A DNA stretch of 64,000 nucleotides, from NCBI RefSeq assembly GCF_963082655.1, contig NC_081552.1:56484737-56548736 (forward strand), in the 5' to 3' direction. Under the pieces are notes generated by a model. That model saw only the letters and a list, made by a program, of their open reading frames with translations. It ran no database searches and was not told the origin of the DNA. Positions within the stretch are counted from its first letter, which is position 1, and every line of letters begins with the position of its first letter. The position numbers and the translations under genes were made by a program. The stretch comes from Stomoxys calcitrans. Lineage: Eukaryota; Arthropoda; Insecta; Diptera; Muscidae. Below are positions 34,434-46,267 of this stretch, one piece after another.

Positions 34434-34542
34434 TAAGGGTGATTTTTTAAGAGCTATATGAAAGTTTTTCAAAAAATAAACACATACAATTCAGAAAATG
34501 ACATGAAATCTTTATTTTAATCGATACTACGGTCCATATAAT

Positions 34543-34803
34543 TTAATGTTTGAAGATTATTTCAAGCAAATGTGGACCGTGACTGCGCCTCAAATGGCCC
34601 ATCCGCTTAGTCCAATTTTGCATAAATGCTTCAATGTTGTCTTCCAACAAGTCTATTGAAGCGGGCTTGTCTGTATAGACATGAACTTTAGCATAGCCCC
34701 ACAGAAAATAGTCTAAAGGCGTTAAATCGCACGATCTAGGCGGCCAATTGACCTGTCCCGAACGTGAAATAAAATGTTCACCGAACTCTCCTGCAAGTCA
34801 AGC
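34543..34803 (-). pseudogene. Tc1/mariner-type transposase C-terminal remnant
   Basis: Read on the minus strand, KMQELDL is followed after a deletion by GEFGEHFISRSGQVNWPPRS, then CDLTPLDYFLWGYAKVHVYT, DNIEAF, QNWTKRMGHLRRSHG and EIIFKH with a stop at 34543-34545. CDLTPLDYFLWG is the block holding the third catalytic acidic residue in this transposase group. The segment with the second Asp, expected between KMQELDL and GEFGEH, is missing, and a shorter gap precedes QNWTKRM. The protein resumes beyond the nested DINE: 36440-36487 on the minus strand encodes ANRNVTVNGERYP, which in relatives lies about 15 residues upstream of KMQELDL. The identification comes from motif recall; no database search was possible. 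Confidence 0.82.
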
Positions 34804-34828
34804 TCTTGCATTTTGGGCAAAAAAAAAA

Positions 34829-36440
34829 AACAAGTAAAAAGGCGTTAAGTTCGGCCGGGCCGAACTTTGGATACCCACCACCTCGGGTATATAAGTAAAC
34901 CACCTTTCATCAAAATTCGGTGAAAATTTCATGCCTTATACTCATATACCTCATACCGATCTGAACTATATACGACACGATGTCGAAAAGCCGAACATAA
35001 GTCACTGTATCAAATTTCAGTGAAATCGGATTATAAATGCGCTTTTATGGGGCCAAGACTTTAAATCGAGATATCGGTCTACATGGCAGCTATATCCAAA
35101 TCTGGACCGATTTGGGCCAAGTTGCATTAACATGTCGAAAAGCCTAACACAAAGCACTGTCCCAAATTTCGGCGAAATCGGACAATAAATGCCTCTTTTA
35201 TGGGCCCTAAACCTTAAATCGAGAGATCGGTCTATATGGCATCTATATGCAAATCTGGACCGATCTGGGCAAAATTGAAGAAGGACGTCGAAGAGCCTAA
35301 CCAAACTCACTTTGTCAAATTTCAGCGACATCGGACAGTAAATGCGTCTTTTATCGCCCCAAAACCTAAAACCTAGATATCGGTCTATATGGCAGTTATA
35401 TCCAAATCTGGACCGATCTGTTCGATATTGCAGAAGTATGTCAAGGGGCTTAACTTAACTCACTGTTAAAAATTTCGGCAACATCAGACAATAAATGAGC
35501 ATTTTATGGGCCCAAAACCATAAATCAAGAAATCGGTCTATATGGCAGCTATATCTAAATCTGAACCGATATCGACCAAATTGAAGAAATATGTCAAAGG
35601 GCCTAACACAACTCACTGTCCCAAATTTCAGCAAAATCGGATAATGAATGTGGCTTTTATGGGCCTTACACCATAAATCGGAGGATCGATCTATATGGCA
35701 GCTATATCCAAATCTGGACCGATTTGAGCCAAATTACGAAGGATGTCGATGGACCGTACACAATTCACTGTCCCGAATTTCATCAAAATCGGGTAATAAA
35801 TGTGGCTTTTGTGGGCCTAAGACCCTAAACCGGAGGATCGGTCTATATGGCAGCTATATCCAAATCTGGACCGATCTGGGCCAATTTAACGAAGGAAGTC
35901 GAAGGGCCTAAGACAACTCACTGTCCCAAATTTCAGCGAAATCGGATAATAAATGTGGCTTTTATGGGCCTAACACCCTAATTCTGAGGATCGGTCTATA
36001 TGGCAGCTATATCCAAATCTGAACCGATCTGAGCCAAATTGACGAAGGATGTCGAAGGGCCTACCACAACTCACTACCCCAAATTTCAACAAAATTGGAT
36101 AATAAATGTGGCTTTTATGGGCCTAAGACCCTAAATCGGCGGATCGGTCTATATGGGGGCTATATCAAGATATAGTCCGATATAGCCCATCTTCGAACTT
36201 AACCTGCTTATGGACAAAAAAAGAATCTGTGCAAAATTCAGCTCAATATCTCTATTTTTAAAGACTGTAGCGTGATTTCAACAGACAGACGGACAGAAGG
36301 ACGGACATGTCTAGATCGTCTTAGATTTTTACGCTGATCAAGAATATATATACTTTATAGGGTCGGAAATGGATATTTCGATGTGTTGCAAACGGAATGA
36401 CAAAATGAATATACCCCCATCCTTCGGTGGTGGGTATAAA
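34829..36440 (-). mobile_element. DINE-1-like element, family A, complete
   Basis: Tail ACAAGTAAAAAGGCGTTAAG, hairpin, GATACCCACCACCTCGGGTA, nine units, CAGACAGACGGACAGAAGGA, TATATATACTTTATAGGGTC and 5' hairpin CATCCTTCGGTGGTGGGTAT. It inserted in an A/T homopolymer inside the mariner-type element: the left flank is AAAAAAAAAAAA. Confidence 0.93.
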
Positions 36441-36603
36441 AATGGGATAGCGCTCACCATTCACAGTTACGTTACGATTCGCATCATATCATATCACCCT
36501 TTATTTGTTATCTCTAAGGCTTTGTGTTAAAAATTCAGCTATGGCTCTTGTGGCGTTTACACGACATACTGAGTTGTTGTATACCAAGGCAAGATGGTTG
36601 AAT

Positions 36604-36730
36604 AAATTCCTAGGTTAGGTTTAAGTGGCAGTCAGTCATCAGACTCACTTAAACGTTTTCGCCCATTGTGATACCACAGGAACAGAAGAAGGAAGATGCC
36701 TTCCAGTTTCTACCGTTGAACCATATAGAT
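36604..36730. repeat. Dispersed repeat with GGTTAGG start
   Basis: AGGTTAGGTTTAAGTGGCAG, CAGACTCACTTAAACG, CCATTGTGATACCACAGGA and GCCTTCCAGTTTCTACCG. I recall close relatives of this block as common in muscid genomes; the class is unknown to me. Confidence 0.4.
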
Positions 36731-36769
36731 TCAGAGCTAAAATTCCTAAAAAATCTTGAAATTAGGGGA

Positions 36770-37312
36770 CTCAATATGTCAAATCGGGAGGTTGATTTTT
36801 ATGGAAACTATATCAGGTTATTGACCGACTTGGACTGCACTTGCCACAGTTATTGGAACTCATACCAGAACAATATGTGCAAAAATCGGACAAAACTTGC
36901 TGCTTCCAGAGGCTCAAGAAGTCAAATCTTGAGAAAGGTTTATATGGGAGCTATATCAGGTTAAAGACCGAATTGGGCTTTACTAGGCATAGTTGTTTAA
37001 AGTCATAACAGAATACTATATGGAAAATTTCAGCCAAATCGGAAAAAAATCACGGCCCGATATATGTTAACTTATCGGGTTATAGACCGATTTAAACCGT
37101 ACTTGGCACAGTTGTTGCAAGTCATAATTGAACACTTTGTGTAAAATTTTAGCCAATCAGGCTAAAACTGCGGCTTCCAGGTGCTGAAGATGTAAAATCG
37201 TGAAATTTGTTTTTATGGGAGCTATAACAGGTTACAGACAGATTTGGATCAAGGAGTCAAATCGGAAGATCGGTTTATATGGGAGCTACATCCAAATCTG
37301 AACCAATATGGT
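36770..37312 (-). mobile_element. DINE family B2 fragment
   Basis: Four units carrying TGGGAGCTATATCAGGTTA, GGCACAGTTGTTGCAAGTCA and CTTCCAGAGGCTCAAGAAG, diverged from each other. No termini; cut on the right by the family A copy. Confidence 0.75.
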
Positions 37313-38777
37313 TTTTTCTACCCACCACCGAAGGATGGGGGTATATTCATTTTGTCATTCCGTTTGCAACACATCGAAATATCCATTTCCGACCCTATAA
37401 AGTATATATATTCTTGATCAGCGTAAAAATCTAAGACGATCTAGACATGTCCGTCCGTCTGTCCGTCTGTCTGTTGAAATCACGCTACAGCCTTTAAAAT
37501 AGAGATATTGAGCTGAAATTTTGCACATATTCTTTTTTTGTCCATAAGCAGGTTAAGTTCGAAGATGGGCTATATCGGACAATACCTTGATATAGCCCCC
37601 ATATAGACCGATCCGCCGATTTAGGGTCTTAGGCCCATAAAAGCCACATTTATTATCCGATTTCGCTGAAATTTGGGACAGTGAGTTGCGTTAGGCCCTT
37701 CGACTTCCTTCGTTAAAATGGCTCACATCGGTCCAGATTTGGATATAGCTGCCATATAGACCGATCCTCCGGTTAAGGGTCTTAGGCCCATAAAAGCCAC
37801 ATTTATTATCCGATTTTGATGAAATTCGGGACAGTGAATTGTGTAAGGTCCATCGACATCCTTCGTTAATTTGGCTCAGGATCGGTCCAGATTAGGATAT
37901 AGCTGCCATATAGATCGATCCTCCGATTTATGGTGTAAGGCCCATAAAAGACACATTCATTATCCGATTTTACTGAAATTTGGGACAGTGAGTTGTGTTG
38001 GGCCCTTAGACTTATTTCCTAAATTTGGTCCAGATCGGTTAAGATTTAGATATAGCTTCCATATAGACCGATTTCCTGATTTATGGTTTTGGGCCCATAA
38101 AATGCTCATTTATTGTCCGATGTCGCCGAAATTTGGAACAGTGAGTTAAGTTAAGCCCATTGACATACTTCTGCAATATCGCACAGATCGGTCCAGATTT
38201 GGATATAACTGCCATATAGACCGATATCTAGGTTTAATTTTTTGGGGCCATAAAAGTCGCATTTATTGTCCGATGTCGCTGAAATTTGACACAGTGAGTT
38301 TGGTAAGGCTCATCGACGTCCTTCTTAAATTTTGCCCAGATCGGTCCAGATTTGCATATAGCTGCCATATAGACCGATCTCTTGATTCAAGGTTTAGGGC
38401 CCATAAAAAAGGCATTTATTGTCCGATTTCGCCGAAATTTGGGACAGTGCTTTGTGTTAGGCTTTTCGACATGTTTATGCAACTTGGACCAAATCGGCCC
38501 AGATTTGGATATAGCTGCCATGTAGACCGATATCTCGATTTAAAGCCTTGGCCCCATAAAAGGCGCATGTATAATCCGACTTCACTGAAATTTGACACAG
38601 CGACTTATGTTCGGCTTTTCGACATCCGTGTCGTATATAGTTCAGATCGGTATGAGGTATATGAGTATAAGGTATGTAATTTTCATCGAATTTTGATGAA
38701 AGGTGGTTTACATATATACCCGAGGTGGTGGGTATCCAAAGTTCGGCCCGGCCGAACTTAACGCCTTTTTACTTGTT
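37313..38777 (+). mobile_element. DINE-1-like element, family A, complete
   Basis: 5' end TTCTACCCACCACCGAAGG, full microsatellite block, about eight units and 3' hairpin GGCCCGGCCGAACTTAACG with ACTTGTT. CGAT landmarks at 38271, 38424 and 38577 are 153 bp apart. The 162-codon open frame at 38273-38761 is three in-phase units plus the 3' end; see findings. Confidence 0.93.
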
Positions 38778-39127
38778 CCAATCCTCAATGACTAACATCG
38801 GACAAGAATTGCGATCTCTAGATTCTCAAGAAGCCAAGACCCAAGATCGGTTTATATGGCAGCTATATCAAAACATAAACCGATTTGGCCCATTTAAATC
38901 CTGAACGTCGTACACAAACAAAAAGTATTTGTACAAATTTTAAGGCGCCTTGCTTTACTTCTTCGAAAGTTAGCGTGCTTTCGACAGACGGACGGACATT
39001 GCTAGATTGACTTATAATTTCATAACGATCAAGAATATTTATACTTTATGGGATCTTAGAAGCATATTTCGAGGTGTTACAAACGGAATGACGAAATAAG
39101 TATACCCCCATCCTATGGTGGAGGACA
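38778..39127 (-). mobile_element. DINE family B, 5' half
   Basis: Two units (AAGATCGGTTTATATGGCAG), TTCGACAGACGGACGGACAT, TCAAGAATATTTATACTTTA and 5' hairpin CCCCCATCCTATGGTGGAGG. The 3' side is missing where the family A tail ends. Confidence 0.82.
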
Positions 39128-39914
39128 TCAAAATTAAATCGTGAATGTGGAATAGCCGCACTTTTTGAAAGACACAACGCAACATTTTGGACCAACATCC
39201 CTCTAAACCTCTTCGATAAAAATTCTTGCATGCCAATAAGCGTTGTGAGATAAAATTCGTAGATCAGTGATAAGGTACACCGAGTGAAATAACTAAGTTA
39301 AGGAGTCAATCACCATTGAAAAATATGTTTGATTTTTTGCAGGTTGTTAAGCGTAGCAGAGCAATTTGCTAACCTCTTCTCTTCAAAAATAACACAAAAC
39401 CTTATTTTCATTGGAATCATTCCCAAACATGAAAATTCTCAGAGTCATTCTTCATCATTACATACCAAGAGTATAACATTGCATATGCAGTATTTATAAC
39501 ATTCGCATCCTTTGAATCTCTCCCACTTTCAATAACCTGTGCAATAAATCTCTGACATAATTATAAGTCCGGCACTCTTTATCGACGAAAATAAATTTCC
39601 ATAAGAGTGATTTTTTGCCGCATAGCGATATGTTGGGCAAATTATTTAAGGATTAATGCACCACACACAATGGCAAGAAAAACAACAACTGTGAAAACTT
39701 GACTACAACGAAATCGAATTAAAGCTCTTTGCAAATGAAAAACTGCTGCGGACAACAATGGTATGCAATTACGTTAATGATCTTAAACATATTTCAATTG
39801 AATGAATAAAAGAAAATTTATCGTATTCACTGAAACTATTAAGGAATTTAAAACAATATGAGAAAAATGAGAATGAATAATCGGATATAAGTAAAATAAA
39901 ATAAGATAAGAAAT
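39128..39914. other. Repeat-poor segment, candidate host DNA
   Basis: About 790 bp without DINE, Helitron or mariner landmarks. No frame above 70 codons with a recognisable motif. AT-rich toward the right edge. Confidence 0.5.
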
Positions 39915-40055
39915 AATTTTTATGGCCAAAATAACGCATTCAGTTCGGCGATGTCGAACTTTTTATACCATGGATATCCATATCATACCTACCACAATAG
40001 GAAGGAGGTATACTAACCTAGTCATTCCGTTTGTATCACCTCGAAAAAATCAAAG
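39915..40055. mobile_element. Degenerate DINE ends
   Basis: CGCATTCAGTTCGGCGATGT followed by CGAACTTTTTATACC is an old 3' hairpin (AGTTCGGC/GTCGAACT). TACCTACCACAATAGGAAGG with GGTATACTAACCTAGTCATT and CCGTTTGTATCACCTCGAAA is an old 5' end. The ends lie next to each other with no array, so the interior was lost or two copies abut. Confidence 0.6.
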
Positions 40056-41815
40056 CAAATAGCGAAAATTTTAAAACTAAAAACTTCAGTCTAAAGAACT
40101 AAAACCAAGACTCCTCCACCTCCACTGCCATATAAAAGACTTCAGCAGCTGCAATTGCCACATTCACAACCCCTGTCGCAATTCCACCGAGGGACCTAGA
40201 CGCTGTCGCATACTCCAGTGCCCATAAGGTAGTCCAAAACGTTTTTTCTGACCGTAAACCGACAGGCATACAGACGGTTGACTCTCGTCAGATTTATTTT
40301 GTTTAAAAAGTTTTTTTTTTGTGAAAAAAGAGAAAATTAGATAGGGACAACATTCGAGTTTTTTCACTACTTTCCCTTTGGTTGGGTTCTATACAGTGAT
40401 CTAAACATGAGCTCATGGTTAGGTTAGGTGGTGGATAATAAAGGATATTTCCTTGTCCATCAGCCAATGTCGGTGCTGAGAAAGCAGCACATTAGAAAAT
40501 CCCTGAAAAAAAAAAACTTTTTTTGACAAGAACTGACTGTGACAGATACACTTAAACACGACAGTACTTACCAAAGACTAGACGGACGGACGGACAGACG
40601 AGGACCTAAAAGGGACCCTATTGGACGCAGAGGCTTCCACCAGAACCACAATACCCGGTGACTCCATTGGCTTTTATCTGGAACAGTCGCCATTAGAACC
40701 AGGAATCTAGAAGACACAAGATTAAGAAATTAACTTTGGAAGCCTTCGTTTGGTTTGAAAATTATTTCTTAATTTTTGTCCAAATTTTTTATTTTTCTCT
40801 AGAGTAAGGTTTTGATAACTTGCATTTAAGTTTTCTATCTACCTTATTGCTACTACAAGCTTTGTTGTAAACGTCAAAATTGAGAGTATCAGGGAGGTTG
40901 TGACCTCCAAATAAAAAATGCCGAATTTTGTGAGAATGATTGAATGAAATATTTTTGGTTTTTTTTACTTCCCGTGAAGGGATAGGAAACTAAAGAAAGG
41001 GGAAGGAATGGTGTAATGAACAGGTGAGTAAGCTTTTGGGGTACACCGATTTAGTTGGCCACGGGAGAACCATGGTTTAGGGAGGATTGGGCCGAGGCAA
41101 GCCATGGAAGACCGGCATACCAGCGAACCGATAAAGACTTTGTCCTGTGTGTTTAATTTACGCACACGCTGTATTTGTCCATCCACAAACTAGTTGAGTT
41201 TAGTTTTTTTGTCCCTCCTTTTTAGCAATAGGTATTGGCAAAGAACCGCTAGTCTCATGGAGGAATTCATGAACCTTAGATGGGTACGATTGCAGCAGTG
41301 TATTTTTCTAATCCATGAAGGAGGCGTAAATCACGGCTTAACGGTATCCAAGTTCCGATGGTCGTTTGCGACGTTTCTATAGAGAGAAGAATGCATTAAT
41401 ATCAGATAGTTTTAGATTCAATAGCCCAAATTGTAATTTGCCTACCTATCCGTCTGTCTTTCTTCTTGTTTTGTTAAAGAAATGCCAAACCAAGAGAGGC
41501 GTGAATGGTATCTTTATTGATGTCCTTCAGTGTCCTTTGGTTTCTCGCTAAGGGGGCAAATTCAATCCCATTATTACCTTTTGTTTTATTAATGTCAGCG
41601 GGAACGTAACTTGAAAGAAAAGGGAAGAAATCAAGTTATTTTGAAGGACATTCAATTTATACTTTATTTGCCTTTATTGGTTCGCCTTGTACTAACCTGT
41701 TTGTAAATTACACCATTCACATTCCTTTTCTTGTACAATATTTCGGCATAGCATATATATTTAAAGTGTAGGATTTATGCGCGTTTTTCCTGAAATTATA
41801 GATATATTATATATA
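40056..41815. other. Longest repeat-poor stretch, no gene recognised
   Basis: About 1.76 kb. It contains a GGTTAGG repeat start at 40418, a short GGACGGACGGACAGACG tract near 40585 and two poly-A/T runs. Open frames are 61-73 codons on either strand and lack family motifs, signal-like segments or splice-compatible continuity that I can support. It may be intronic or intergenic. Confidence 0.45.
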
Positions 41816-42931
41816 TATTATACCCACCACCGAAGGATGGGGGTATATTCATTTTGTCATTCCGTTTGCAACACATCGAAATATCCATTTCCGACCCTAT
41901 AAAGTATATATATATTCTTGATCAGCGTGAAAATCTTAGACGAACTAGACATGTCCGTCCGTCTGTCTGTTGAAATCACGCTACAGTCTTCAACAATTGA
42001 GATATTGAGCTGAAACTTTGCACAGATTTTTTTTTGTCCATAAGCAGGTTAATTTCGAAGATGGGCCAAATCGGACTATATCTAGATATAGCCCCCATAT
42101 AGACCGATCCGCCGATTTAGGGTCTAAGGCCCATAAAAGCCACCTTTATTATCCGATTTTGCTGAAAATTGGGACAGTGAGTTGTGTTAGGCCCTTCAAC
42201 ATCTTTCGTCAATTTGGCTCAAATCGGTCCAGATTTGGATATAGCTGCCATATAGGCCGATCCTCCGATTTAGGGTCTTAGACCCATAAAAGCCACATTT
42301 ATTATCCGATTTTGCTGGAATTTGGGACAGTGAGTTGTCTTACGCCCTTCGATATCCTTCGCCAATTTGGCCCAGATCGGCCCAGTTTTGGATATAGCTG
42401 CCATATAGACCGACCCTCCGATTTAGGGTCTTAGACCCATAAAAGCCACATTTATTATCCGATTTTGCTGAAATTTGGGACAGTGAGTTGTCTTAGGCCC
42501 TTCGACATTCTTTGTCAATTTGGCTCAGATCGGTTCAGATTTGGATATAGCTGCCATATAGACCGATCTCTCGATTTAAGGTTTTGAGCCCACAAAACGC
42601 GCATTTATTGTCCGATGTCGCTGAAATTTGGGACAGTGAGTTGTGATAAAACTTTCGATATAACTTCCGTGTCGTTTATGGTTCATAGCGGTTTATTTTT
42701 AGATACAGCTACTAAAAAGAGCAGAAATAGAGAGTGTTTTACACAATTGAACAATGACTTGTACTTATTAGTATTTGGTCCAAATCGGAACATATTTCTA
42801 TGTATATAGCTGCTAGGGGTCATAAGGTACACATTTTACCCCGGATTTGACGAAAGGTGGTTTATATATATACCCGAGGTGGTGGGTATCCAAAGTTCGG
42901 CCCGGCCGAACTTAACGCCTTTTTACTTGTT
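41816..42931 (+). mobile_element. DINE-1-like element, family A, complete
   Basis: 5' hairpin TACCCACCACCGAAGGATGG preceded by TATATTA, CCGTCTGT tract, six units, ACCCGAGGTGGTGGGTATCC, hairpin GGCCCGGCCGAACTTAACG, tail ACTTGTT. The next element starts within the following T run. Confidence 0.93.
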
Positions 42932-44682
42932 TTTTATACCCTCCACAATAAGATGGGGGGCATACTAATTTCGTCATTCTGTTTGTAACTACTCGAAATA
43001 TTCGTCTGAGACCCCATAAAGTATATATATTCTTGATCGTCGTGAAATTTTATGTCGATCTAGCCATGTCCGTCCGTCTGTCCGTCCGTCCGTCCGTCTG
43101 TCTGTCGAAAGCATGCTAACTTCCGAAGGAGTAAAGCTAGCCGCTTGAAATTTTGCACAAATACTTCTTATTGGTGTAGGTCAGTTGGTATTGTAAATGG
43201 GCCATATCGGTCCATGTTTTGATATAGCTGCCATATAAACCGATCTTGGGTCTTGACTTCTTGAACCTCTAGAGCGCGCAATTCTTATCCGATTGGCACG
43301 AAATTTTGCACGACGTATTTTGTTATGACATCCAACAACTGTGCCAAGTATGGTTCAAATCGGTTCATAATCTGATATAGCTGCCATATAAACCGATCTT
43401 GGGTCTTGACTTCTTGAGCCTCTAGAGTGCGCAATTCTTATCCGATTTGAATGAATTTTGGCACGACTTGTTTTGTTATGATGTCCAACAACTGTGCAAA
43501 GTATGGTTCAAATCGGTCCATAATCTGATATAGCTGCCATATAAACCGATCTTGGGTCTTGACTTCTTGAGCCTCTAGAGTGCCCAATTCTTATCCGATT
43601 TGAATGAATTTTGGCACGACGTGTTCTGTTATGATATCCAACAACTGTGCTAAATATGGTTCAAATCGGTCCATAATCTGATATAGCTGCCATATAAACC
43701 GATCTTGGGTCTTGAATTCCTGAGCCTCTAAAGTGCGCAATTCTTATCCGATTGGCATGAAATTTTGTACTACGTGTTTTGTTATGATATTCAACAACTG
43801 TGCCAAGTATGGTCCTAATCGGTCCATAACCTGATATAGCTGCCATTTAAACCGATCTTGGGTCTTGACTTCTTAAGCCTCTAGAGTGCGCAATTCTTAC
43901 CCGATTATAATGAAATTTTGCACGACTTGTTTTGTTATGATATTCAACAACTGTGCCAAGTATGGTTTAAATCGGTTCATAACCTGATATAGCTGCCATT
44001 TAAACCGATCTTGGGTCTTGACTTCTTAAGCCTCTATAGTGCGTAATTCTTACCCGATTATAATGAAATTTTGCACGACTTGTTTTGTTATGATATTCAA
44101 CAACTGTGCCAAGTATGGTCCTAATCGGTCCATAACCTGATATAGCTGCCATATAAACCGATCTTGGGTCTTGACTTCTTAAGCCTCTAAAGTGCGCAAT
44201 TCTTATCAAATTGGAATGAAATTTTTCACGACATGTTTTTTTATGATATCCAACAAGTGTGCCAACTATGGTTCAAATCGGCTCATAAACTGATATAGCT
44301 GTCATATAAACAGATCTGGGGACTTGACTTCTTGAGCTTCTAGAGGGCGCAATTCCTACCTGATTTGGCTGAAATTTTGCATGACGTTTTTTATTTTTTA
44401 TTTTTTCTTTCAACCACTGTGTCAAATAAGGTTTAAATCGGTTCATAACCTGATATAGCTGCCATATAAACCGATCTGGGATCTTGATTATATCTCCAAC
44501 ATATAATTTAATTGTGGTCTAAACCGGATCATATCTTTATATCGCTCTAATAGCAGAGCAAATCTTTTCTTATATCACTTTTTGCCTAAGAAGAGATGTT
44601 GGGAAAAGAACTCGACAACTGCGCTTCATGGTGGAGGGTATATAAGATTCGGCCCGGCCGAACTTAGCACGCTTTTACTTGT
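42932..44682 (+). mobile_element. DINE-1-like element, family B, longest array
   Basis: 5' end TACCCTCCACAATAAGATGG, extended CCGT/CTGT tract, then at least nine units. The GATATAG landmark lies at 43221, 43374, 43527, 43680, 43833, 43986, 44139 and 44292: seven consecutive 153-bp intervals. The next interval is 160 because of a TTTTTTATTTTTTA expansion. The 3' end has GGTGGAGGGTATATAAG, hairpin GGCCCGGCCGAACTTAGC and ACTTGTT. Confidence 0.95.
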
Positions 44683-44770
44683 TTCTCAGTCATTATTAAT
44701 TAATAAACTAAATGGTAAGAACTAGAGCAAATAGCTACGAAGAGGGGGATTAGGTCCCATCTGTTCTAAC
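44683..44770. other. Leader of the gag fragment
   Basis: Sequence between the family B tail and the first ATG of the gag-like frame. No LTR or primer-binding site could be identified. Confidence 0.4.
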
Positions 44771-46225
44771 ATGGCAGCAACAGCAACAACGACGCTAACA
44801 ACCACAACGACCACAGCAGGGGCTAGCACAACCGCAGCAATGATATTGCCCGCTAATATAGTGTCATCGGCAGTTTCAAGCCTAGCACAGTCAGTCGTTG
44901 GTGCTTCAATCTCAGCAATAAACGAGACATCTCCAGAGACCCCAAATTTTGGCAGTACAACCGCGCATATATACAGAGACATCCGGCAAAATGGACCGCA
45001 AGCAAATAATGTAGCAACCGACAGATTGGCTCAAGGTACCGACAACCATTTAGAGGATGTAATTGACTCGGCTATTTGCTTAGGTCAAATAGAGCTAATA
45101 CGGATACTGGACGAGAGGCTCAGAAGATTGGTGCCACAACTAGTCCAGGAAAGTTTGACGAATGGCACAGTCCAATCATCGCAGCAAAATCAGCCGGTGT
45201 ACAATCAACCACCACAAGATCCCACATTCATGCCAAATGCACGCGTTTTTCCATACACAAAGCAAACACAACAAAGTACAGCACGTCTGGAAACAATTAT
45301 GCCACAGAGTAACGCTAGCTACCAGCCATATCGAAATTTGTTATCGCAACAGCCCAGACAGAACCACAACGGCAATGAGCAGACATGACGACCGCCACCA
45401 CAATCAGGTGCTGGTGCAGCTAACCCTCCATACCCACATCTTTCTACTCCGTCAAGAAGTCATATTCGGAAAGTGAACATGGAAAAATGGTACCTGAAAT
45501 TTGATGGCACATCCAAATCCATTACAGCTGAAGATTTCATATTTAGATAGTAAAGCCCCCGCAACTTCTAGAGGGACCAGCAGAGGATTGGTACTGGATG
45601 CAACGACGATTGGGGCGAGTTCATAGCTTTAAGGCGCTAAAGGAGGCATTCCTGTCTCAGTTCAGGAAATTTGAGTGATTTCAACGTGCAGCGGCGTATG
45701 ATGGACAGAAGACAAGGTCCACAGGAGCCTTTCGAATATTTCTATAGTGCAATGCTGCGTTTGCGACACCAGCAACGAGAGCCAATGAGCGAAAACATGC
45801 TGGTGGAGATAATGAAAGGTAACTTGAAACCGGTTTTAGCAGCTTTGTTGTTCCCAATTCGCATGTATGGCCTCCAGCACTTCCGTGATGAATGCAGAAA
45901 GGCCGAAACAATGTTGGCAAATCAAAGGCAAGCAAACCAGGCACATAAGCAGCAGTTTGCTCCACGAGTCCATGCCATCGAGGTGGATGAGTCACAAGAA
46001 TTTGAAGTGGAGGTCATTTCAAGACAAGCAAACTATGTTTGCTGGAATTGCAAAGAGAGAGGACACGGATTCATGGACTGCCCTTCGACAACACAAAAGC
46101 TGTTCTGTTATGGTTGTGGTTTGGAGAACGCTGTCAAGCCAAATTGTCCCAAGTGTAAGGGAAACATCCAGGCGGGCTCGGTGAAGGGGACAACGCGTCC
46201 GGCACAAATAAACCGCCAATAAGAA
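44771..46225 (+). pseudogene. LTR retrotransposon gag, broken
   Basis: A capsid/nucleocapsid polyprotein remnant. The first 205 codons (44771-45388) are a Thr/Ala- then Gln/Pro-rich region. A TGA ends this part; the same frame continues through KWYLKFDGTSKSITAEDFIF to TAG/TAA at about 45548. LLEGPAEDWYW follows in another frame near 45565. A second shift near 45675 returns to SDFNVQRRMMDRRQGPQEPF, a typical Retrotrans_gag helical block. The last 183 codons (45671-46222) end in two zinc-binding motifs: CWNCKERGHGFMDC (CX2CX4HX4C) and CYGC..PNCPKC, in which the His is not evident. At least two stops and two frameshifts make it non-functional. Protease and polymerase are absent: the family A DINE at 46268 cuts the element. 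Ty3/Gypsy-type is most likely; the lineage is inference. Confidence 0.8.
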
Positions 46226-46267
46226 TAGTTGCAAATGAACAGATGGAATCTGAAGTAATTTTAGAGA

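Larger units (their letters stand above)
34434..36503 (-). mobile_element. Second Tc1/mariner-type element, split by family A DINE
   Basis: Left end TTAAGGGTGATTTTTTAAG and right end ATATCACCCTTTA are inverted partners with one or two mismatches, each next to a possible TA. Transposase remnants on the minus strand lie on both sides of the nested DINE at 34829-36440. Outside the DINE only about 460 bp remain, so most of the coding region is deleted. Confidence 0.78.

Noticed and set aside
38273..38761. 162-codon frame with repeated SLKFDTV-type segments, possible repeat protein
   Set aside because: It is three 153-bp DINE units read in phase plus the 3' terminal block; equivalent frames in other copies carry stops, and the antisense strand is equally open.
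40965..41551. Frames of 60-73 codons in the repeat-poor stretch
   Set aside because: Short, on both strands, no motifs; consistent with chance.
42932..44682. CRISPR-like or satellite array
   Set aside because: Units of 153 bp without spacer/repeat alternation, bounded by DINE ends; it is the internal array of one transposon.
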